A stretch of 64,000 bases of DNA from Candidatus Omnitrophota bacterium (GTDB taxonomy: Bacteria > Omnitrophota > Omnitrophia > Omnitrophales > JACROU01). The stretch covers positions 491,126 through 555,125 of the forward strand of contig JAJDCD010000023.1 in assembly GCA_029261035.1 (NCBI GenBank), given 5' to 3'. The translations under genes and the position numbers were made by a program. The notes below the pieces were generated by a model. The model had not been told where the DNA came from. It ran no database searches and worked only from the letters and a program-made list of their open reading frames with translations. How positions within the stretch are numbered: position 1 is the first letter of the stretch; the number at the start of each line of letters is the position of its first letter. Of the stretch, positions 60,816 to 64,000 are shown piece after piece.

Positions 60816-61697
60816 ATGCTTTATTCTTTAGAGTTATTTATTATTCGATGTGTGGCTTGGTTCCTCAGTCTTTTTCCAATTAAAATAACTTCATCTTTTG
60901 CTTGTGGTGTGGCTAGCATTATTTTTCTTTTTATGCCAAAGCGCCGAAAAATTGCGCTGGATAATATAGAAAAAGCTTACGGCTCATCTTTAAACAAAAA
61001 ACAAAAAATAAAAATTGCGCGCGCTTCTTTTCAAAATATGGCCCTATCGGTTTTAGAACTTTTTATTACGGATCGAATGCTTAATGAGTTGGACCGCTTT
61101 GAGTTTGAGGGGCTTGAACATGCCGAAAAAGCTTTTGGGCAGGGGAAAGGAGCTATTCTCGTAATTTCTCATTTGGGCTCATGGGAGTATCTTTCCTTCC
61201 TGCCTTTTATTACGGGACAAAAATGGTCTGTGGTTGTTAAAAATGTGAGAAACCCCTATTTAGACCAATTGGTAAATGAGAAACGTCGAAAAATGGCTTT
61301 GAATCCCATTTCTAAGAAAAGTTCGATAAGAACAGTTTTAAAAGAATTGAAACAAAATCATGGAGTTGGTATTGTGATTGATCAATGGGCTGGTCCTGAA
61401 GGGTTGTGGACTCAATTTTTTGGGGAGGGGACTTCAACAACTTCAATTCCAAGTCGTTTAGCAAAACAAATGGGAAGTGTTATGATTCCTGCTTATTGTT
61501 TAAGAAAATCAGCAGGTTCTTATTTGATTCAACTCGAAGAAAGTTTAGAGTTGGACCCCAACCAAGAAGATTGGGAAAAGTCTGCGACGGATAAGTTGAA
61601 CAAACGTCTTGAAGCAAAGATTTTAGAATACCCAGAGCAATGGGCCTGGGTTCATCGGAGATGGAAACCTAAGCCGGACAATATTCGCAACCTTTGA
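60816..61697 (+). CDS. LpxL/HtrB-family lipid A acyltransferase-like protein
   Basis: 293-aa membrane-associated acyltransferase. It has an N-terminal membrane helix, the motif VISHLGSWEYL (H-x4-D/E; about residues 110-120), then VVVKNVRNPYLDQLVNEKRRKMALNPI, VGIVIDQWAG and FFGEGTSTTSIPSRLAKQMGS, as in lauroyl and myristoyl transferases acting on lipid A. The C-terminus WAWVHRRWKPKP is also typical. Its presence implies an outer membrane. It starts 20 bp after typA, so they may be cotranscribed. Confidence 0.88.
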   Translation: MLYSLELFIIRCVAWFLSLFPIKITSSFACGVASIIFLFMPKRRKIALDNIEKAYGSSLNKKQKIKIARASFQNMALSVLELFITDRMLNELDRFEFEGLEHAEKAFGQGKGAILVISHLGSWEYLSFLPFITGQKWSVVVKNVRNPYLDQLVNEKRRKMALNPISKKSSIRTVLKELKQNHGVGIVIDQWAGPEGLWTQFFGEGTSTTSIPSRLAKQMGSVMIPAYCLRKSAGSYLIQLEESLELDPNQEDWEKSATDKLNKRLEAKILEYPEQWAWVHRRWKPKPDNIRNL

Positions 61698-61720
61698 ATC
61701 ATTGAAAATTCAAAATAAAG

Positions 61721-61826
61721 GTCATTGCGAGGCGTAGACAAATAGAGTTGCGGCAATCTTAGAGGTCAATTTACGTGATAGATACCCGAGATTGCCGCAG
61801 CCCCTTTGTTGACACCTCGCAATGAC
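61721..61826. repeat. GTCATTGCGAG palindromic repeat, complete
   Basis: GTCATTGCGAGG...GCGGCAATCT on the left and AGATTGCCGC...CCTCGCAATGAC on the right form a 106-bp inverted repeat. The half copy at 58481 belongs to the same family. Confidence 0.85.
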
Positions 61827-61861
61827 TCATTTTAAACTTTTAATTTATATAAGGAGTCCGC

Positions 61862-62602
61862 ATGGAATTTTTATTAGATCCTCAAATTTGGATTGCTCTC
61901 ATCACATTAACCCTTTTAGAGATTGTTCTGGGGGTGGATAACATCATTTTTATTTCTATTCTTTCTCAGAAACTTCCTAAAAACGAACAGGGAAAAGCTA
62001 GGGTTGTTGGGTTGGGGCTTGCTATGTTTATGCGTGTAGCCCTCCTTTTTTCAATGAGCTGGGTGATGGGGCTGACACAGCCTTTATTGGAAGTTTTGAA
62101 CTACTCTATTTCAGGAAGGGATCTCATCCTATTTTTTGGAGGAATGTTTCTAATTGCAAAGAGTACGCATGAGATTCATGGAACTTTAGAAGGGGATGAA
62201 AAAGAAGGTAAGGATATAAAAGCTGTTTCCTTCCTGTCTGTTCTGGTTCAGATTCTTTTGCTGGATATTATTTTCTCTTTAGACTCTGTGATTACAGCTG
62301 TGGGGATGGTTGATCAGCTCTCTGTGATGGTTGTTGCTGTTGTGATTGCTGTTATTTTTATGATGTTTTTTTCTGGAACTGTGAGCCGCTTTATAGACAA
62401 ACATCCAACAATAAAAATGTTGGCATTAAGCTTTTTGATATTAGTGGGGTTTGCTCTTATGGCAGAGAGCTTTAATGTGCATGTGCCTAAGGGATATATT
62501 TATTTTGCGATGGCATTTTCCGTATTTGTGGAAGTGCTCAATCTCAAAATAAGGACGAAAGGGACTCCTGTTGCTTTGAGAAAAGTATACAAGAATAGTT
62601 AG
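61862..62602 (+). CDS. TerC-family integral membrane protein
   Basis: 246-aa membrane protein with seven helices. LTLLEIVLGVDNIIFISILSQKLP near the start carries the conserved Glu and Asp of the TerC family, and LLDIIFSLDSVITAVGM (about residue 130) is the second acidic pair. Members of this family have been linked to manganese or tellurite resistance and to metal loading of exported proteins. AAGGAG ribosome site. It has a repeat upstream and its own transcript is likely. Confidence 0.88.
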   Translation: MEFLLDPQIWIALITLTLLEIVLGVDNIIFISILSQKLPKNEQGKARVVGLGLAMFMRVALLFSMSWVMGLTQPLLEVLNYSISGRDLILFFGGMFLIAKSTHEIHGTLEGDEKEGKDIKAVSFLSVLVQILLLDIIFSLDSVITAVGMVDQLSVMVVAVVIAVIFMMFFSGTVSRFIDKHPTIKMLALSFLILVGFALMAESFNVHVPKGYIYFAMAFSVFVEVLNLKIRTKGTPVALRKVYKNS

Positions 62603-62717
62603 AACTAGGATACAATACTTTCAGTAGTGGGTTTAAATGGATTTAATTAATTATTAACTTTTTTCTTTTAATGCCGATAAATTATTAAATTGGTTTAAAT
62701 TTAAAAAAGGAGTAATC

Positions 62718-63464
62718 ATGAAAAAATTGATCATAGTGATGTTAGCTGTATTTATGATGACGTCAGTAGGTTATGCTGGAGATGGTCCAGTTGCTGTTTC
62801 TACGTCTTCTTCATCTTCAACTGCAACAGCTTCTGTTTCTTCATACAGTAGTGATGATGGGTCAGCTTCATCGATTTTGACAGGGATGGCACAAAAAGCA
62901 TTTCGAGGTATTGTTAACTTAACAACAGGTTTTGTCGAATTTCCAGCTCAGATCTATAAAGGATTTGAAGCAGGTTGTCCGAAGGCTGAGAATGAACTAT
63001 GCTCTAAAGGTGTAGGAACTGTTCTTGGTATCTTTCGTGGTGTAAGCCATTCTGTTGGAAGAACTGTTTGGGGTGCTGTTGATTTAGCTAGTTTCTGGGC
63101 AGCAAGTCCGGAAGAAAACCCAGGGCTTCCTTTAGACGCAGAATATGCTTGGGAAAGAGGAGAAAGACATAGCCTTTTCGACCCTAGCTTTACTGAAGGT
63201 GCTATAAACCCAGTTGGATCAAAGCTTATTCAAGGTTTAGCTAATGGAATTTTTGGTATTGCAGAACTTCCTGGCCAAACACTTCAAGGTATTGACAATG
63301 GCGACCCTATCATTGGTTTCGGTAAAGGGATTTGGCATTGGTTTAGCCGTGAAGCTTATGGTATTGCGGGTGTTTTATCTTGTATCGTACCAAACCCAAG
63401 TGATAATCCTGGAGCTTCTCTGGATGGAGAATATCCTTGGTCTACGTTAGAAGATCAGGTTTAA
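62718..63464 (+). CDS. TIGR04073-like exported protein with tandem domain duplication
   Basis: 248-aa protein with signal peptide (KLIIVMLAVFMMTSVGYAG) and a Ser/Thr-rich linker (about residues 30-55). The rest consists of two copies of one domain. The first has KAFRGIVNLTTGFVEFPAQI, GVGTVLGIFRGVSHSVGRTVWGAVDLASF and LPLDAEYAW. The second has KLIQGLANGIFGIAELPGQTL, GFGKGIWHWFSREAYGIAGVL and ASLDGEYPW. This is the plan of exosortase-associated TIGR04073 proteins, which normally have one copy. Amphipathic, glycine-rich helices suggest membrane association. Function unknown. Confidence 0.8.
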   Translation: MKKLIIVMLAVFMMTSVGYAGDGPVAVSTSSSSSTATASVSSYSSDDGSASSILTGMAQKAFRGIVNLTTGFVEFPAQIYKGFEAGCPKAENELCSKGVGTVLGIFRGVSHSVGRTVWGAVDLASFWAASPEENPGLPLDAEYAWERGERHSLFDPSFTEGAINPVGSKLIQGLANGIFGIAELPGQTLQGIDNGDPIIGFGKGIWHWFSREAYGIAGVLSCIVPNPSDNPGASLDGEYPWSTLEDQV

Positions 63465-63570
63465 TTTATCGTTTTTCTTTAACCTCAGCGTGCTGATTAC
63501 TTCAGCGCGTTGAGCGTTAAATCCTTTCTTTGTTAACTTTCCATATAAACAAAATGAGTCGCCAGAGAAA

Positions 63571-64000
63571 ATGGACACTGTCTCAAAAAACTCAATTCAG
63601 AAGTTAAGGAATATTCTTGGAAACTTTTGGGTTATAGTCTTCTTTGGAGTTCTTTATTTCACTTCTCAAATTACGATAGCAACTATTCTAAACCCTATTG
63701 GTCATCATGATTTTTTGGCATTGCAGTTTTCTTTTTCACAGGACCTTTATTTCCAATATTTTGTTCAATGGCAAAGTCTTGGGCTCATGCCTGCATATAA
63801 AGCGCACCTTTATTTTGATACGTTACATCCTATTTGGTACACCTTATTTTTATTGTCAGCTTTGTCTGGAGTTCTTAACTTAAATCAATGCTCTGAACGT
63901 TGGAATAGTTTGTTTGTTATTCCAGTGATAGCAGGCTTTTGTGATGTTTTTGAAAATTGTCTTCAAATGGCATTTCTTTCGGACCCTTCTATGAAATTAA
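63571..64000 (+). CDS. Membrane protein, 3' truncated by window edge
   Basis: Open frame of 143 codons from ATG 63571 to the end of the window. It begins MDTVSKNSIQKLRNILGN and has hydrophobic stretches at about residues 17-40, 85-105 and 115-130. YFDTLHPIWYTLFLLSAL and VIAGFCDVFENCLQMAFL resemble a family of small four-helix bacterial membrane proteins of unknown function with a D-x-x-x-P-x-x-Y motif. The ribosome site is weak (CAGAGA). Partial, so no further call. Confidence 0.6.
   Translation, partial: MDTVSKNSIQKLRNILGNFWVIVFFGVLYFTSQITIATILNPIGHHDFLALQFSFSQDLYFQYFVQWQSLGLMPAYKAHLYFDTLHPIWYTLFLLSALSGVLNLNQCSERWNSLFVIPVIAGFCDVFENCLQMAFLSDPSMKL

Overview
The window is AT-rich, Gram-negative bacterial DNA, densely coded and mostly transcribed on the + strand. 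The best guess is a PVC-superphylum bacterium, probably Omnitrophota (confidence about 0.65). Three things point there: the N-terminal domain of the giant secreted protein (motifs E-D-A-H...A-Q, E-G-A and G-L-E-D...Y), which I associate with Omnitrophota; the giant gene itself; and small secreted families (DUF6515, TIGR04073) that I know from such genomes. An LpxL/HtrB-type acyltransferase, a lipoprotein signal, a secretin and Spy/CpxP proteins show an outer membrane.

Layout. 0-3 kb: carbohydrate enzymes (3' end of a GH94 glucan synthase/phosphorylase gene, then a GH15 glucoamylase-like gene). 3-6 kb: a translation/RNA cluster (uup, a cvfB-like gene, VF530). 6-10.4 kb: a secreted acidic repeat protein, the ergothioneine pair egtB-egtD, a zinc-ribbon membrane protein and a YgjP-like protease. 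10.4-17.3 kb: a tiny basic protein missed by normal length cut-offs, a DoxX-like protein, an unusual SDR, a fatty-acid desaturase, a yeast-FCY1-like cytosine deaminase and an MFS transporter. 17.5-20.3 kb: an envelope-stress operon (DUF6515 protein, ECF sigma, anti-sigma, two Spy/CpxP proteins). 20.3-25.6 kb: nitroreductase, ferredoxin-MBL protein, a second desaturase, a 604-aa conserved protein and a frameshifted PlsC acyltransferase. 25.6-35.3 kb: hemerythrin, aquaporin, lipoprotein lipase, DEAD-box helicase, carbonic anhydrase, secretin and several small membrane or secreted proteins.

35.4-50.3 kb is the most striking part. A second sigma/anti-sigma pair and a secreted repeat protein are followed by a 12.7-kb reading frame for a giant secreted protein of about 4,225 residues. 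It is built from alpha-helical repeats grouped into supermodules and is broken by one in-frame TGA at 43566. The two halves are in the same frame, the module consensus continues across the stop, and the second half has no credible start. The neighbouring sigma pair may control this surface protein.

50.3-58.7 kb is seeded with palindromic repeats. A roughly 200-bp composite element (part A built on GTGACTGTCAC, part B a long GGGGACACG/CATGTCCCC hairpin) is present twice in full, with extra solo A and B copies, several touching stop codons. Between them lie msrA, a DUF924 gene, an ATP-grasp/amidohydrolase pair, a glyoxalase gene, an arsC-like gene, two glycosyltransferases and a methyltransferase. 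58.7-64 kb holds a GIY-YIG protein whose tail is encoded by a repeat, typA, an LpxL-like acyltransferase, terC, a duplicated TIGR04073 protein and the start of a membrane protein cut by the window edge.

No rRNA, tRNA, CRISPR array, intact insertion sequence or phage gene was recognised. All calls come from reading the sequence; no database search was run.
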